Shown here: in pieces, positions 25,818 to 34,889 of the stretch
Position numbering within the stretch: the stretch's first letter is position 1
Layout of the letters: the number at the start of each line of letters is the position of its first letter
NCBI GenBank assembly: GCA_963711465.1
Contig: CAVQEG010000001.1
Coordinates: 930,001-994,000, forward strand
Reading direction: 5' to 3'
DNA: 64,000 bases
Source: CAVQEG01 sp963711465
GTDB lineage: Bacteria > Bacteroidota > Ignavibacteria > OLB7
Notes under the pieces: model-generated
The model's database searches: none
The model's input: only the letters and a program-made list of their open reading frames with translations
Told to the model about the DNA's origin: nothing
Made by a program: the position numbers and the translations under genes

Positions 25818-26954
25818 ATGGCCGACCCGAATCAGTCACCTTCGACGCATGCGGCAGGTCCCGATCCCGAGCCGCCGGGCGCTCCGCCGGCTCCGATTGG
25901 AGCGCGGGCGACAGGCACGATTCCGTCGCACTCGCTGTGGTGGCACTCGTGGCGCCGCCTGCGGAAGAATCGGCTGGCACTCGTGGGTCTCGGCATCGTC
26001 GCCGTCCTCGTGTTCGTCGCGCTGTTCGCCGATCTCATCGCTCCAATGGATCCGAACCGGCAGATCCTCGAGTACGGTCTCGTCGACGCCGGATTCCATG
26101 GCAACGTCCTGCTGAAGCGTTCGCAGAGCCGTGAGTACGACGCCGAACCGATCCCCATCAAATCCTTCACCTTCGTCGCCGACTCGATTCGATACGTTGG
26201 GTTCGACGGCGAATCGCGATCGATAGCTCGCGACCAGTTGATCGGTTCCGCCGAATCCGACTGGCACGCCCAGCCCGTCTACCTCCTCGGCACCGATCGC
26301 TTCGGGCGCGACATCCTGAGTCGCCTCATCCACGGTGCCAGAATCTCCCTGCTGATCGGGTTCGCCGCCGAACTGCTCTCGCTCATCATCGGTGTGACGC
26401 TCGGTTCGGTCGCCGGATACTTCCGTGGCTCGGTCGACGCCGCGGTGATGTACGTGACCAACGTCGTCTGGAGCTTCCCCTTCGTGCTGCTGGTCATCGC
26501 GCTGTCGCTTGCCCTCGGACATGGCGTCTGGCAATCGTTCGTCGCGATCGGTGTGGCCAACTGGGTCGACATCTGCCGAATCGTCCGCGGTCAGTTCTTT
26601 TCATTGCGCGAAACCGAGTACGTCGAAGCGACGCGTGCCCTCGGATTCGGCTCGGCAAGAACGATCTTCCGCCACATGCTTCCGAACGCCGGCGGACCGA
26701 TCACGGTCATTGCCACCGCAGGATTTGCCTACGCAATCATTGCCGAGAGCGCGCTGTCCTTCCTCGGTCTCGGTGTGCAGCAGCCGCAAAGCTCCTGGGG
26801 CCAGATGATTCAGGATGGCTACGGGTATATCTCGGCCGGAACCCACTGGGGTCTGGCACTCTATCCCTCAATTGCCATCGCCCTCGCCGTCTTCGGGTTC
26901 AACATGCTCGGTGACGGACTCCGCGATGCGCTCGATCCGAAACTGAAGGTGTAA
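25818..26954 (+). CDS. Dipeptide/oligopeptide-type ABC transporter permease (DppC-like)
   Basis: 378 residues, longer than DppC (300) because of a Pro/Ala-rich N-terminus of about 35 residues and an insert of about 80 residues between helix 1 and the conserved GTDRFGRDILSRLIHGARISL. The EAA loop is EYVEATRALGFGSARTIFRHMLPNA. The final segments ESALSFLGLGVQQPQSSWGQMI and GLRDALDPKL are diagnostic of DppC. The insert (about residues 75-150, with FTFVADSIRYVGFDG) would lie outside the membrane between helices 1 and 2, a variation found in some Bacteroidota-type transporters. Confidence 0.9.
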   Translation: MADPNQSPSTHAAGPDPEPPGAPPAPIGARATGTIPSHSLWWHSWRRLRKNRLALVGLGIVAVLVFVALFADLIAPMDPNRQILEYGLVDAGFHGNVLLKRSQSREYDAEPIPIKSFTFVADSIRYVGFDGESRSIARDQLIGSAESDWHAQPVYLLGTDRFGRDILSRLIHGARISLLIGFAAELLSLIIGVTLGSVAGYFRGSVDAAVMYVTNVVWSFPFVLLVIALSLALGHGVWQSFVAIGVANWVDICRIVRGQFFSLRETEYVEATRALGFGSARTIFRHMLPNAGGPITVIATAGFAYAIIAESALSFLGLGVQQPQSSWGQMIQDGYGYISAGTHWGLALYPSIAIALAVFGFNMLGDGLRDALDPKLKV

Positions 26955-27023
26955 CGTTCCCCGAGTGCCACGGTCCTGCGATGCAGACCTATCACGGCGA
27001 AGGGAATAAATCTGATTCAACAC

Positions 27024-28052
27024 ATGGCAAAGCTCCTCGAGGTCAAGAACCTCCGCACATACTTCCATACCGACGACGGCACTGCCCGCTCGGTCGATGG
27101 CGTCAGCTTTGAAGTCGACCGCGGCGAGACGCTCGGTGTGGTCGGTGAATCGGGCTGCGGCAAGTCCGTCACCGCCCTGTCGATCATGCGCCTGGTGCCT
27201 GCGCCACCGGGAGAGATCGTCGGAGGTGAAATCCTCTACAATGGAAAGGATCTTCTGAAGTTCAGCGAGGATCAGATGCGGGGAATCCGCGGCAACGACA
27301 TCTCGATGATCTTTCAGGAGCCGATGACTTCGCTCAATCCCGTCTTTACCGTCGGCTACCAGATCGACGAAGCGGTGATGCTCCATCAGAAGGTGGGCCG
27401 CACCGAGGCCCGGGAACGGTCGATCGAAATGCTCCGACTGGTTGGAATTCCCGACCCCGAACAGCGCTACGATGAGTACCCGCACCAGCTATCCGGTGGA
27501 ATGCGCCAGCGAATCATGATCGCCATGGCGCTCTCGTGCAATCCCGAACTGCTGATCGCCGATGAGCCGACCACGGCTCTGGACGTGACCGTACAGGCGC
27601 AGATTCTGGAACTGATGACCAAGCTCCAGACGGAGCTCGGAATGGGATTGATCATGATCACGCACGATCTGGGAGTGATCGCCGAGGTCTCCGACAGGGT
27701 CGCGGTCATGTACGCCGCCAAGGTCGTCGAGTACGCATCGGTCGACGAGATCTTCTACAATCCCAAGCATCCCTACACGATCGGCCTGCTCAAGTCAATC
27801 CCTCGCATGGGCACGCACCGCGAGAAACTGGCGACGATCGAGGGTACGGTGCCGGCACCCACCGACTTTCCGAAGGGATGTCACTTCTGCACGCGCTGCG
27901 CCTACGCCGACGCGTTGTGCTGGAACGATGAACCGCCGCTGGTGGAGATCGAAACGGGTCACTTCGCCGCCTGCTGGCATGTCGATCGCGTCGCCGCCGG
28001 AGAAACCACGCCGGAGATGCCACCACCGGCCGCTCCCACGGCCGGCAGCTGA
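27024..28052 (+). CDS. Dipeptide/oligopeptide-type ABC transporter ATPase (DppD-like)
   Basis: 342 residues. Walker A GESGCGKSVTALS, Q-loop QEPMTSLNP, signature LSGGMRQR, Walker B LLIADEPTTALD and H-loop ITHDLG are all intact. The C-terminal tail has the oligo_HPY region with GCHFCTRCAYADALC, four cysteines that in relatives can hold an iron-sulfur cluster or zinc. It follows the two permeases, 69 bases on. Family members normally pair with a second ATPase (DppF) and a binding protein, neither of which is in the window, so the set is incomplete here or relies on genes elsewhere. Confidence 0.93.
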   Translation: MAKLLEVKNLRTYFHTDDGTARSVDGVSFEVDRGETLGVVGESGCGKSVTALSIMRLVPAPPGEIVGGEILYNGKDLLKFSEDQMRGIRGNDISMIFQEPMTSLNPVFTVGYQIDEAVMLHQKVGRTEARERSIEMLRLVGIPDPEQRYDEYPHQLSGGMRQRIMIAMALSCNPELLIADEPTTALDVTVQAQILELMTKLQTELGMGLIMITHDLGVIAEVSDRVAVMYAAKVVEYASVDEIFYNPKHPYTIGLLKSIPRMGTHREKLATIEGTVPAPTDFPKGCHFCTRCAYADALCWNDEPPLVEIETGHFAACWHVDRVAAGETTPEMPPPAAPTAGS

Positions 28053-28157
28053 GCAGAGCGCTACCCCGAGGCCATGCGCGGAGGCGTGGCGCATCACTCG
28101 CAAGAGTGGGGTCGGCATGCTACATTGCCCGCCTCGATTCGATGAGCGGCCGGGCTC

Positions 28158-28163
28158 TATAAT
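28158..28163 (+). promoter_or_regulatory. Possible -10 element before the beta-barrel gene
   Basis: TATAAT stands alone in a GC-rich 250-base gap between the DppD-like gene and the beta-barrel gene, 140 bases before the start codon. No good -35 is seen at the right distance, so this is weak. Nothing else is recognised in the gap. Confidence 0.25.
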
Positions 28164-28302
28164 CAGCGACCCGTCGTCGTCGTCGTTCCTGCTGATGGGT
28201 CGCGTGCAGTGTTTCGTCAATCGTTGCCTGCACGCCGATTCAGCTTCGACGCCCTCACACAAGACTACATCCTGATCCGGTACGTCCGGAGGGATCGAAC
28301 CC

Positions 28303-29040
28303 ATGAGATACGCACTGATCGTCCCCGTGCTTCTGCTCGTTGCCCTGACGCTCGCCTCAGCGCAGCCGCCGGGCGATCCGACCGGACCGAATGGCGGTGG
28401 AACGACCCCGAGCGTTCCCGACGACACCCTCTTCGTCTTCACTCCCGTCAGTCCGTTGATCGACAGCTCCGCAGACGGCGCGAACCTCGAGGATTCATAC
28501 GGGATCGACGTCCTCTTCAGCAACAGCGGATTTGGATTCGGCACGTTCTACCAGCGCAGTTTCAGCCGCACGCTGGCGGGATTCGTCAACCTCGGTTTCA
28601 CCGGCTCACGCAATCGCGATGAACTCGATCGGCTGGTCGAAGATCCGGACAATCCCGGTCAGTACCTGCTTCGCGTTCCCGGCAAAGTCAATCGGCTGTA
28701 CACGATGCCGCTGATGGTCGGCCTCCGCTACAGACTCCTGCAGCAGGTGCTCGTCGACAACGTCCGTCCGTACGCGAACATCGGAGTGGGACCCAGTCTG
28801 GTGGCGGCGCTTCCGTACGACGAGAGTCTCATCCCCAGCATCGGCGACGCCGATCTCTATATCCGCCCCGGGGGATTCATCGGAGTCGGCGTCGAGGTCG
28901 GCGGCAACCGTCCCATCCTCGGCGTCAACATCCGGTACTACTACATCCCCTTCAAGCGCGGACTCGAGAGCATCGCCGGATATCCGATTCACGATTTCGG
29001 CGGCCTTTTCCTTACAGCCAACGTCGGTTTTCCCCAATAG
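28303..29040 (+). CDS. Outer-membrane beta-barrel protein, unknown function
   Basis: 245 residues. The signal peptide is MRYALIVPVLLLVALTLASAQ with cleavage near residue 20, then a Pro/Gly/Thr-rich linker (about 21-45). The rest alternates hydrophobic and polar residues in about eight strands (GFGFGTFYQRSFSRTLAGFVNLGFTG, LMVGLRYRL, PYANIGVGPSL, FIGVGVEVGG, VNIRYYYIPF) and ends with an aromatic-glycine pattern (LFLTANVGF), as in small outer-membrane barrels. GGAGG lies nine bases before the ATG. The specific role is unknown. It is followed by a strong inverted repeat that should end transcription. Confidence 0.75.
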   Translation: MRYALIVPVLLLVALTLASAQPPGDPTGPNGGGTTPSVPDDTLFVFTPVSPLIDSSADGANLEDSYGIDVLFSNSGFGFGTFYQRSFSRTLAGFVNLGFTGSRNRDELDRLVEDPDNPGQYLLRVPGKVNRLYTMPLMVGLRYRLLQQVLVDNVRPYANIGVGPSLVAALPYDESLIPSIGDADLYIRPGGFIGVGVEVGGNRPILGVNIRYYYIPFKRGLESIAGYPIHDFGGLFLTANVGFPQ

Positions 29041-29075
29041 TCCGCAACGCCACCGCCAGGTCAGCTTCGAAACCC

Positions 29076-29113
29076 GCGAGCGCCGATCGACACCATGTTC
29101 GATCGGCGCTCGC
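29076..29113. terminator. Bidirectional terminator-like inverted repeat
   Basis: A perfect 14-base inverted repeat, GCGAGCGCCGATCG (29076-29089) and its complement (29100-29113), with a 10-base loop. It lies between two converging genes, the beta-barrel gene and the CCA-adding-type gene. No long T-run follows on either side. Position and stem strength make a shared terminator the likely role. Confidence 0.6.
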
Positions 29114-29151
29114 CTGTATTCGTCACCAGTGTGCTCGCCCCGTTCGCCCGG

Positions 29152-30630
29152 CTATCCGCCGCCTGGAGGCTCACCGCCCGCCAGTAGCGAATCCTTGATC
29201 TGCAGCAGGTAGTCCCTGGCAGCTTCGTACTCGTTGGGAATCCGTCCGTCGAGTATCGCCTCCTCGATCGCCCCCTTCAGCGTTCCCACCATTCGCGATG
29301 GCGGGATGCCGCAGATCTCCATGATCTCCTCACCACGAACCGGAGACTGGAACGCACGGAGGCGGTCCTTCTCCTGGACCTGTTTGATTCGCTCGATGAC
29401 GTGATCGTAGTTGCTGAGGTAGCGCCGCACTCTGCGTGCATCACGGCTGGTGATATCGGCCCGACAGAGCACGAACAGATCGTCCAGATCCTCACCAGCG
29501 TCGACGACCAGGCGACGAATCGCAGAGTCGGTCACCACCGAATCGACAAGCGCCATCGGTCGATGGTGCAGCCTGACCAGCCGAGACACGTATTCGGCCC
29601 GGCGCCTCGGCAGCTTCATCCTGCGGAAGATTCGGTTCGTCCATCTCGCGCCGACGTCGTCGTGACCGTGGAACGTCCATCCGTGGCCTTCGACAAATCG
29701 CTTGGTAACGGGCTTGGCAATGTCATGCAGCAATGCGGCGAATCGAAGCCAGACGTTTCCGCTCACAACTGCCGCGTTGTCGACGACTTTGAGGGTGTGA
29801 AGAAATACGTTCTTATGGGCATACCGCACACCGTCCGCCTTGACCAGGTCAACGCCGTGCAGTCGTTCCAATTCAGGAAAAATGTGACCGAGCAATCCGG
29901 TTTCATACATGAGGAGCAGTCCGACGCTCGGACGTGGAGCGGCGAGCGTCTTGAGAAATTCCTCGCTGACGCGCTCCTGGGAAATGATTTCAATGCGATC
30001 CTTCATCTCCGAGATCGCGGCAAACGACGCCGCGTCGAGCTCGAAATCGAGCTGCGCCGCAAACCGAGTGGCACGCAGCATTCGAAGGGGATCTTCGGAA
30101 TAGGTCGTGTGCGGATCCAGCGGGGTGCGCAGCAGGCCGCGCTCCATGTCTTCGACGCCGCCGAATCGATCGATGAGATCGAAGGCCTCGTTGCCGGAGA
30201 GGTGAACCGCCATGGCGTTGACGGTGAAATCCCGGCGACGAAGATCGTCGTCGATGGTTCCCTGCGTCACGACCGGCTTGCGTGATCCCTCCTCATATCG
30301 CTCCTGACGGGTTCCCACGAATTCGAGCTTGTACCCCTCGACCGGAACGAGTGCCGTTCCAAATCGTTCATATACCACCGGATGCACACCGAATTCGGCC
30401 GCAACGATCTTCGCGAATTCCACTCCACTTCCCTCGACCGCAAAGTCGAGGTCGTTACCGGGATGACCGAGCAGGAGATCGCGAACGTATCCGCCAACGA
30501 GATACAGATCGACGCCCCGCTCCCGGGCGATGTCGGCAACCGCATGAACGATCGGATCCATGTCATCCATTCGCTCCCGCAGTCGTCGCTGGTATTTCCT
30601 GTCCACCTCGTTCATTTCCACAATCGTCAT
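29152..30630 (-). CDS. CCA tRNA nucleotidyltransferase / poly(A) polymerase family protein with HD domain
   Basis: 492 residues. The class II nucleotidyltransferase head has LVGGYVRDLLLG and the metal-binding pair in NDLDFAVEG. It continues with RRDFTVNAMAV and DPLRMLRATRFAAQLDFELD, the ERhxxExxxxL-like region and a later HD-type segment (RFAALLHDIAKP, HGHDDVGA). This arrangement is that of bacterial CCA-adding enzymes; poly(A) polymerases of the family look similar. The tRNA-Arg gene in this window lacks an encoded CCA, so a CCA-adding enzyme is needed. Its ATG overlaps the stop of the upstream dehydrogenase by 4 bases. Confidence 0.88.
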   Translation of the reverse strand: MTIVEMNEVDRKYQRRLRERMDDMDPIVHAVADIARERGVDLYLVGGYVRDLLLGHPGNDLDFAVEGSGVEFAKIVAAEFGVHPVVYERFGTALVPVEGYKLEFVGTRQERYEEGSRKPVVTQGTIDDDLRRRDFTVNAMAVHLSGNEAFDLIDRFGGVEDMERGLLRTPLDPHTTYSEDPLRMLRATRFAAQLDFELDAASFAAISEMKDRIEIISQERVSEEFLKTLAAPRPSVGLLLMYETGLLGHIFPELERLHGVDLVKADGVRYAHKNVFLHTLKVVDNAAVVSGNVWLRFAALLHDIAKPVTKRFVEGHGWTFHGHDDVGARWTNRIFRRMKLPRRRAEYVSRLVRLHHRPMALVDSVVTDSAIRRLVVDAGEDLDDLFVLCRADITSRDARRVRRYLSNYDHVIERIKQVQEKDRLRAFQSPVRGEEIMEICGIPPSRMVGTLKGAIEEAILDGRIPNEYEAARDYLLQIKDSLLAGGEPPGGG

Positions 30631-31676
30631 CGATGGCGCGGTGTCGGTTGATAGCCAATCCCACCCGTCGAGCGTTCAATGATCGACACGATCTCCTCGG
30701 CGACGCGCAGTGCCTCGGCCGCTTCCGGGCCACTGACCGCGGGTCGCCCCTCCGAACGGATCGCGCTCAGGAACAGTTCAAGCTCTCTGCCTATCGGATT
30801 GAGCTCCGGTATCGCAGGTCGCTCATAACAGATGGACCGGCGCTGCGCGCCCGCCTCGATCTCTCCCAGCAGCGTCGTCGTTCCGCTTTCAATTCTTCCG
30901 CTGTCTCCAATGCGAAAGATCTCCACGTCCGGTTTGGCGAAGTCGATCGAGACATAGGCGTCGCGGCCGAACATGCGCATCTTACGCATCGGCCGCTGCG
31001 AAATTCTGCTCGCCGTGAGGTTCGACACACAGCCGTTGGCAAATTCCAGCCGCGCATTCGCGATGTCGATCTGATCGCTGATTACCGCCACGCCGCTTGC
31101 ACGAATTTCGGTCAGTTCCGAATCGACCAGACAGAGCGTCAGATCGATGTCGTGAATCATCAGGTCGAGTACGACCGCGACGTCGGTTGCCCGCGGCGTG
31201 AACTGTGCCAATCGATGCGTCTCTATGAACAGCGGATCGATCGTCAGCTCGGCAATGGCCAGGAACGCCGGATTGAATCGCTCGACGTGCCCGACCTGAA
31301 CGACGACACCGGCCCGTGCGGCTCGATCGATCAGTTCCCTTGCCTCGGAATACCGTGACGTTATCGGCTTCTCGATGAAGCAGTGCACGCCGCGTCCGAT
31401 CGCCTCGTTCGCAATCGATGCGTGCGTCGAGGTGGGCGTGACGATGCTGACCGCCTCGCATTCATTGAGCAGTGAATCCAACGACGAAGCGACCTCAAGG
31501 CCGAATTCGCCGGCAACGGACGATGCGCGCTCGGAATCGCAGTCGAACACCGTAACGCGTCCGACGCCCTGGGCGTCTCGCCACAGACGGGCATGGACGC
31601 GACCGAGATGCCCCACACCGATCACGCCCACCGACGCGGTGCCGTCACCAGAATCTGATTGATTTCGTAAAGCCAT
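30627..31676 (-). CDS. Gfo/Idh/MocA family oxidoreductase
   Basis: 349 residues. The N-terminal Rossmann domain has VGVIGVGHLGRVHARL and the family signature EKP (FIEKPIT). The C-terminal domain carries VGHVERFNPAF and LDLMIHDIDLTL, a pattern I associate with sugar-nucleotide 3-dehydrogenases near lipid A genes (GnnA-like), although no lipid A gene is beside it. It probably oxidises or reduces a sugar or sugar nucleotide with NAD(P). It is coupled by ATGA to the downstream nucleotidyltransferase and lies 60 bases after the type IX plug-like gene. Confidence 0.85.
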   Translation of the reverse strand: MALRNQSDSGDGTASVGVIGVGHLGRVHARLWRDAQGVGRVTVFDCDSERASSVAGEFGLEVASSLDSLLNECEAVSIVTPTSTHASIANEAIGRGVHCFIEKPITSRYSEARELIDRAARAGVVVQVGHVERFNPAFLAIAELTIDPLFIETHRLAQFTPRATDVAVVLDLMIHDIDLTLCLVDSELTEIRASGVAVISDQIDIANARLEFANGCVSNLTASRISQRPMRKMRMFGRDAYVSIDFAKPDVEIFRIGDSGRIESGTTTLLGEIEAGAQRRSICYERPAIPELNPIGRELELFLSAIRSEGRPAVSGPEAAEALRVAEEIVSIIERSTGGIGYQPTPRHR

Positions 31677-31736
31677 TCCGCACTATCGTCGAACTGCGTT
31701 GGAAGAACGGGCTGAGCGAAGCAGGAAATCGTCGCT

Positions 31737-33065
31737 TCATGATACCGCCGCACCCATACCGATTATCCGATCGAATCCGCCTACTGTAACGTCCCGGTAG
31801 TAGACGAACGCGTAGAAGAGTTTCGACGTCTGATTCACGTTGCCCTCGAGCAGAGTCGATTCGGCATCGCGGAGCGTCTGATTATCCGCATCCCAATCAC
31901 CGGCCACGTACTCGTATTCATGGTAGGCGCGCTTGATCCACCCGCGGGCAGTGTAGAAACCCGACGCACTGTCGTAGTGCATCAACCACCGGCGTTCCGG
32001 CACCCATCCATTGAAGGTGCCGACGACGGCGATGTCCTCCCGCACTCGGTGCCCCTCCAGATCGAGCCGGAACTCGAAATACACGTAGTCGTCGTCCACC
32101 GTCGAAACGTACCGATCGCGAATTTCACCATTGTTGTCAGCTCCTGCCGGAAATCCCCGTGGCAGGTCGCTGAGCGGCGTTGTCTGCAGACCATTGGTAA
32201 CGGGATACGCGCCGATGTCGGTCAGATCGAGTGGCCGATGCTCGTTTCCACTCGGAATATTGGCGAACTGCGCCACGGCTTTGGACGAGAACGAGCTCTC
32301 CCACCGGGTCCATGTCTCACCCGGACCGAAATCGCTCTGGATGGTATTTGCATCGGCCTTCATCGGTGCCTGCCAGTGGCCGCTCTCATAGAGATGAATG
32401 GCCTGCACCTGACTGGAGAACAGGTTGATCGCCGGCTGTGCTTCGACCTGGACCTTGAGGCCGTTCTGCACCACGGTCGTCTGGCCGCTGTCGAAGAAGT
32501 CCGAGTAGATGCTGACATCGACCGAAGCGTTTCGTTCGACGACGAAGAAGCGCTTTTCAACCAGCACGTGGGTCTGGTCGAAGTAGTCGGTTACGCGAGC
32601 GATGTAGTTTCCAGAATGCGTGATTTTCAGGCGACCGGTAGACTTCGGAAACGTCGTCGACACCGAGTAGTCGTAGTGCTGGGCACTGATCGGTGCACGT
32701 TGCACATCGAGATCTGATGTCTGCAATGCGATCGGATCGTTGATGAACACGTTACTTGTCGGTGTCCAGTTGCGGTCGCAGTGAACGAGCGTGAGCATCA
32801 CGTTCGGGGGCCGTGTACACCGCATATCGAATTCGAGTGTGATCGATCCTCCCTCCTCACCGATCGGCTGACCGTCGCGTGCAATGAAGAGAATGGGAGG
32901 AGATGACACACCGCTCGAACCGTAGATGCGTGATCCGCGAACGATTTCCACGTCGGGCGCAGCGCCATCATCGGGCACCTCGGAATGGGCGACGCCTCCG
33001 CGCACCGGAACGCACGCGGATGCAACGGTCGCGAGCAAGAGGAGAATTGCGAATTGGCGGAGCAT
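31737..33065 (-). CDS. Type IX secretion plug-like protein (DUF5103-like)
   Basis: 442 residues. The N-terminus MLRQFAILLLLATVASAC has a signal peptide with a lipobox-like cysteine near residue 18. The body resembles DUF5103 proteins: early IYGSSGVSSPPILFI, LTLVHCDRNWTPTSN, a middle SDFFDSGQTTVVQNGLKV, and the C-terminal NQTSKLFYAFVYYRDVTVGGFDRIIG. In Bacteroidota, DUF5103 proteins form the plug of the SprA translocon of type IX secretion. A late carbohydrate-binding-like segment (VVGTFNGW, ARGWIKRAYHEYEYV) is also visible. The start is 16 bases after moaE. Confidence 0.75.
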   Translation of the reverse strand: MLRQFAILLLLATVASACVPVRGGVAHSEVPDDGAAPDVEIVRGSRIYGSSGVSSPPILFIARDGQPIGEEGGSITLEFDMRCTRPPNVMLTLVHCDRNWTPTSNVFINDPIALQTSDLDVQRAPISAQHYDYSVSTTFPKSTGRLKITHSGNYIARVTDYFDQTHVLVEKRFFVVERNASVDVSIYSDFFDSGQTTVVQNGLKVQVEAQPAINLFSSQVQAIHLYESGHWQAPMKADANTIQSDFGPGETWTRWESSFSSKAVAQFANIPSGNEHRPLDLTDIGAYPVTNGLQTTPLSDLPRGFPAGADNNGEIRDRYVSTVDDDYVYFEFRLDLEGHRVREDIAVVGTFNGWVPERRWLMHYDSASGFYTARGWIKRAYHEYEYVAGDWDADNQTLRDAESTLLEGNVNQTSKLFYAFVYYRDVTVGGFDRIIGMGAAVS

Positions 33066-33081
33066 TACGGCTGCGAACGAT

Positions 33082-33525
33082 TCATGGACGCTGGTCGACC
33101 CACTCGGCGCCGTCGACGAACACTTCCTTCTTCCAGATCGGCACCCGGCGCTTCAATTCCTCGATGACGTACCGACACGCCTCGAACGCATCGCTTCGAT
33201 GCGGCGTGGCCACGACGATGACGACCGCGGCATCACCGATCCCGAGTTGACCGCGTCTGTGATGTACCGCGACGCGTGCCCCCGGCCATTGGTCGACCGC
33301 CTCGGCGGAGATAGCCCGCAGCTCCGCCTCTGCCATCGGCACGTACGCCTCGTATTCCAGGCGGACGACGCGGTGATCGACGCGCGCCGCACTGGACTCG
33401 CGCGCCACTCCGATGAAACTGCATTCGGCACCACACGACGGGTCTGCGACAGCGTCGAAAAGCCGCTGTACATCGATCAATTGGTCCACCACGGCCGTCT
33501 CGATGACTCCTCTCTCAGTACTCAT
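33082..33525 (-). CDS. moaE: Molybdopterin synthase catalytic subunit
   Basis: The ATG at 33525 is preceded by AGGAGG at a good distance and gives 147 residues. Motifs include GAECSFIGVARESS, LEYEAYVPMAEAEL, HRRGQLGIGDAAVVIVVATPHR, FEACRYVIEELKRRVPIWKKE with the active-site Lys. MoaE moves sulfur from MoaD onto precursor Z to make molybdopterin. The Shine-Dalgarno lies inside the end of moaD, so the two are translationally linked (one base between stop and start). Other moa/moe genes are not in the window. Confidence 0.93.
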   Translation of the reverse strand: MSTERGVIETAVVDQLIDVQRLFDAVADPSCGAECSFIGVARESSAARVDHRVVRLEYEAYVPMAEAELRAISAEAVDQWPGARVAVHHRRGQLGIGDAAVVIVVATPHRSDAFEACRYVIEELKRRVPIWKKEVFVDGAEWVDQRP

Positions 33526-33526
33526 A

Positions 33527-33784
33527 TCAACCTCCTGCCACGGGTGGAATGATCGCCACGTCCGATCCCGGCGGGATTGCATCGCCGTCGCCGATATATC
33601 TGAGGTCGACAGCCAGACGGCAACTGGACCGAAGTGCATCCAATTCCGGATGCAGCTCCAGAACGCGATGCCAGAATTCTTCCGGATCGATTGTATCGTC
33701 GACGGACAACGATTCCGACGAAATTCCGGTTCGTTCTCTGGCAGGGCCGAAATACTGGATAGTAATTGCCGAACGATTCGTCAT
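33527..33784 (-). CDS. moaD: Molybdopterin synthase sulfur-carrier subunit
   Basis: From the ATG at 33784 the protein has 85 residues and ends in PPVAGG, the double-glycine C-terminus that is adenylated and thiocarboxylated. A beta-grasp fold is suggested by ITIQYFGPARERTG and IPPGSDVAIIPPVAGG. It is slightly longer in the middle than E. coli MoaD (81). The upstream frame to 33895 overlaps the SDR-like gene and is not coding in character. moaE follows one base later. Confidence 0.93.
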   Translation of the reverse strand: MTNRSAITIQYFGPARERTGISSESLSVDDTIDPEEFWHRVLELHPELDALRSSCRLAVDLRYIGDGDAIPPGSDVAIIPPVAGG

Positions 33785-33813
33785 GACGCAGGGAATTCGT
33801 GGTTCAGCTGGAT

Positions 33814-34848
33814 TCAGTATTTCCCGTCGACCCGTTCGAAATGTGTCGGACGGTCCAGGGTCGGTCGCCCCTCGGAAATCCACTCGGCCGTCCACGCAAT
33901 CACCTGGTCAATCGGCGTTTCCGGTAGACCGAACAGCGCGATGGCGGACGCCGGATTGTTGAGCAGGGCCTGTTCGGACTCCGAGCCGTCGAAGCGCACC
34001 TCGCGGTCGAGAAGTTCACCGAACCGCTCGGCGATCCTGCGCACCGACAACACGACGGGTCCGGTGAGATTCAACGTACGCTGCGGGTGCGAGGCCACTC
34101 CCAGCGAACGAATGATCGACGCGTTCGCATCCGCCTGCCAGATACAATTGACGTAGCCCACTTCGAGCGGCACCGGTCGGTGCTCATACACGCGACAGGC
34201 GATGTCGACCAGAATTCCATATCGCAGTTCCACGGCGTAGTTGAGTCGTATCTGACACAGTTCCGTCCGGGAAAGACGAGAACAATATTCAAAAACGCGC
34301 TCTCTGGCAACGCAGGCGTTGGCATACTCTCCGCGCGGCGTTACCGGATCGGACTCGATCGATCCGCCTGCGGAGATCGGAACCGGCTCGTACACGTTGC
34401 CCGTCGACATTGCCACGATACGAGCCGAGGGATAGCGCTCGAGCACGAACTGCGGCGGAATCACATTCATCGCCCATGTGAGCGCGGGGTCCTCATCGGT
34501 GCCAAACTTCCTGCCGACCATGTAGATGACGTTGGCCGCCTCGGGAAGCGCCAGCACCTCATGCCGGCGTAACAAATCGCATCGCACCGTCCTGACGCCG
34601 CGATCATTCAACCATCGCTCGGCCGATGGATTGGAGAAGCGTGAAACGGCGATGACTTCGAGGACGTGGTGCGCGGCGTCCGCAGCACGTCTTGCGAGTA
34701 CCGACAGCGTCGGTCCCATCTTGCCGCCCGCACCGAGAATCACCAGTGGCGACTCCAGTCCCGACACGAATTCGGTGATCTCCTCACCGGGTCGGGTCAG
34801 GAGCTCGTCGAGCTCCTCGATGCTGCATGGTGCTGAAGTTTGATTCAT
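33814..34848 (-). CDS. NAD-dependent epimerase/dehydratase-like protein without YxxxK lysine
   Basis: 344 residues. The N-terminal Rossmann motif is LVILGAGGKMGPTL. At the usual active site the sequence is GEYANACVARERVF: Tyr is present, but the Lys four residues on is replaced by Cys. MSTGNVYEP provides the usual Ser/Thr region, and the later NLTGPVVLSVRRIAERFGELL fits extended-SDR sugar enzymes. So the fold is an extended SDR, but standard SDR chemistry is doubtful. It is the last gene of the sugar-transport/catabolism run and lies 41 bases after the permease stop. moaD follows 29 bases on. Confidence 0.75.
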   Translation of the reverse strand: MNQTSAPCSIEELDELLTRPGEEITEFVSGLESPLVILGAGGKMGPTLSVLARRAADAAHHVLEVIAVSRFSNPSAERWLNDRGVRTVRCDLLRRHEVLALPEAANVIYMVGRKFGTDEDPALTWAMNVIPPQFVLERYPSARIVAMSTGNVYEPVPISAGGSIESDPVTPRGEYANACVARERVFEYCSRLSRTELCQIRLNYAVELRYGILVDIACRVYEHRPVPLEVGYVNCIWQADANASIIRSLGVASHPQRTLNLTGPVVLSVRRIAERFGELLDREVRFDGSESEQALLNNPASAIALFGLPETPIDQVIAWTAEWISEGRPTLDRPTHFERVDGKY

Positions 34849-34889
34849 GACTGATTTCGATTGGAATCCGACATGCGGCGAGACGATAC

